DNA of 64,000 nt from Dendrophyllia cribrosa. Its lineage: Eukaryota > Cnidaria > Anthozoa > Scleractinia > Dendrophylliidae. Each line of letters opens with the position of its first letter. Position 1 is the first letter of the stretch. The notes under the pieces are model-generated. The model was not told the DNA's origin and searched no databases. It was given only the letters and a program-made list of their open reading frames with translations. The position numbers and the translations under genes were made by a program. The DNA is taken from assembly GCA_024195265.1 (NCBI GenBank), contig JAJLRJ010000006.1, positions 12,403,139 through 12,467,138 on the forward strand, read 5' to 3'. Positions 63,160 to 64,000 of the stretch are shown piece by piece.

Positions 63160-63760
63160 GTTCTTTCTATATAAACTACTTTGCAGTTCTTCCAATTTGT
63201 TTAGTTTGTCTAACGTGACTGGATTGTCCAGGAGCTTAGTTTGTAGGGACGGCTTTCAAGTTCAAATAGAAATTTGATTATTTGGCGTTGTTGTTTTGCA
63301 GAGAACGGCAAAGAAAGGTACCAAAATGTAAAACGCACGTGCAGAGGCATTGTTTTTAATTAAACCTATTGTTTTGTGGAGGCGGTACGCACCTCTCGGA
63401 ACGCCTCACAAGATTGGCTAAGAAAACAATAGAACAAACAACAGAACAATGGACCCTAGACCTAAAAACAAAACGAGTGCGTGATAACCAGGTCCAATGA
63501 AATTAGAGGTTCTGAAGAGGTGCGTGGCTACTGGTTTTGTGCTGTTCTCGCTGCCTCCGGTAGGGTCGTACCTCTCATAAACCTCTATTTTCATTGGCCG
63601 TTCTAAAACAGTACCTGCTATTGTTTATAGGGATAGGGGCATTGTTTAGGTCATTCATCTATTGTTTTGGTGAGCCAATAAAACAACTCGTTCAAAGGAG
63701 GTACGACATGACTCGCTGCCTCTGCTGTCGTGGCTGCTTAAGGCTGGTTCTCATATAATC
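63160..63760. repeat. Dispersed repeat related to 36740-36900 and 37400-37480
   Basis: GACGTTGTTGTTTTGCAG-type sequence followed by GTACCAAAATGTAAAACGC and ATTAAACCTATTGTTTTGTG occurs here and near 36870/37405. In the 37-kb copy a minisatellite separates the parts. Confidence 0.55.
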
Positions 63761-64000
63761 GTCCCGGTCGCCAGTTTCCGGAATCTGGGATGGTCATTTA
63801 CAACTACCCATACTGCCTTGCGGTCTTGTCTTTGAGCATTCATCCGACAACGATAATTTAAATAGCTGTATATTGACTACAGCTACAAACTTTTATATTT
63901 TTTGGCCGATACATCCTGCTGCAACGTAGCAGATAATATCTGGTCAATTTCGATAGATTGAGAAGAGGGACCAGAAATGATTTGATCAAAGAAAACATAA

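Overview
The window is eukaryotic, almost certainly from an anthozoan cnidarian such as a stony coral or close relative. Host genes are split by GT-AG introns, tRNA-derived SINEs and MITEs are dense, and the gene content (a receptor tyrosine kinase, a PAN/EGF secreted protein, an EGF/SUEL-lectin protein, a carbohydrate sulfotransferase) is typical of cnidarians. I cannot name the species.

Layout. (1) 200-25666, + strand: the 3' part of a receptor tyrosine kinase gene, including a tandemly duplicated 63-bp exon. (2) 3764-23113: a complete 19,350-bp Polinton/Maverick (integrating adenovirus-like DNA element) inside one kinase intron, with a perfect 6-bp target duplication GACAGT. (3) 28056-29444, - strand: an intronless carbohydrate sulfotransferase. 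(4) 33909-42446, - strand: a four-exon gene for a secreted PAN-EGF-EGF protein. (5) 45483-47101: LINE and hAT transposase remnants. (6) 54024-58620: a young Ty3/gypsy LTR retrotransposon. (7) 61631-62988, - strand: the 3' end of an EGF/SUEL-lectin gene. Between these lie several MITE families (piggyBac-, hAT- and Harbinger-type), SINEs and tandem repeats.

The Polinton encodes a full virion and replication set. These are a VLTF3-like factor, integrase with chromodomain, parvovirus-type PLA2-like domain, zinc-ribbon protein, adenain-like protease, basic core protein, major capsid protein (double jelly roll), minor capsid protein (single jelly roll), packaging ATPase, a fibre-like protein, two HTH proteins, a putative ssDNA-binding protein and protein-primed DNA polymerase B.

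The most notable signal is translational. The zinc-ribbon, PLA2 and integrase reading frames overlap in successive -1 frames. Each overlap has a canonical slippery heptamer (G GGA AAC, then A AAA AAC), exactly 7 nt of spacer, and a strong downstream structure: an 8-bp GC-rich hairpin at the first and a near-ideal H-type pseudoknot at the second. This looks like a retrovirus-style gag-pro-pol double frameshift in a DNA transposon-virus. A third -1 overlap (core protein to protease) has A10 and A7 runs.

The element also has quasi-palindromic 257-bp termini whose loops lie in flipped orientation at the two ends, as in AAV flip/flop ITRs. Its genes start at an almost invariant AAAATG, often TAAAATG fused to the previous stop codon. 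A shared (I/L/F)SGxG motif, resembling adenain cleavage sites, recurs in four structural proteins. One in-frame TGA in the DNA polymerase gene suggests this copy may no longer be autonomous.
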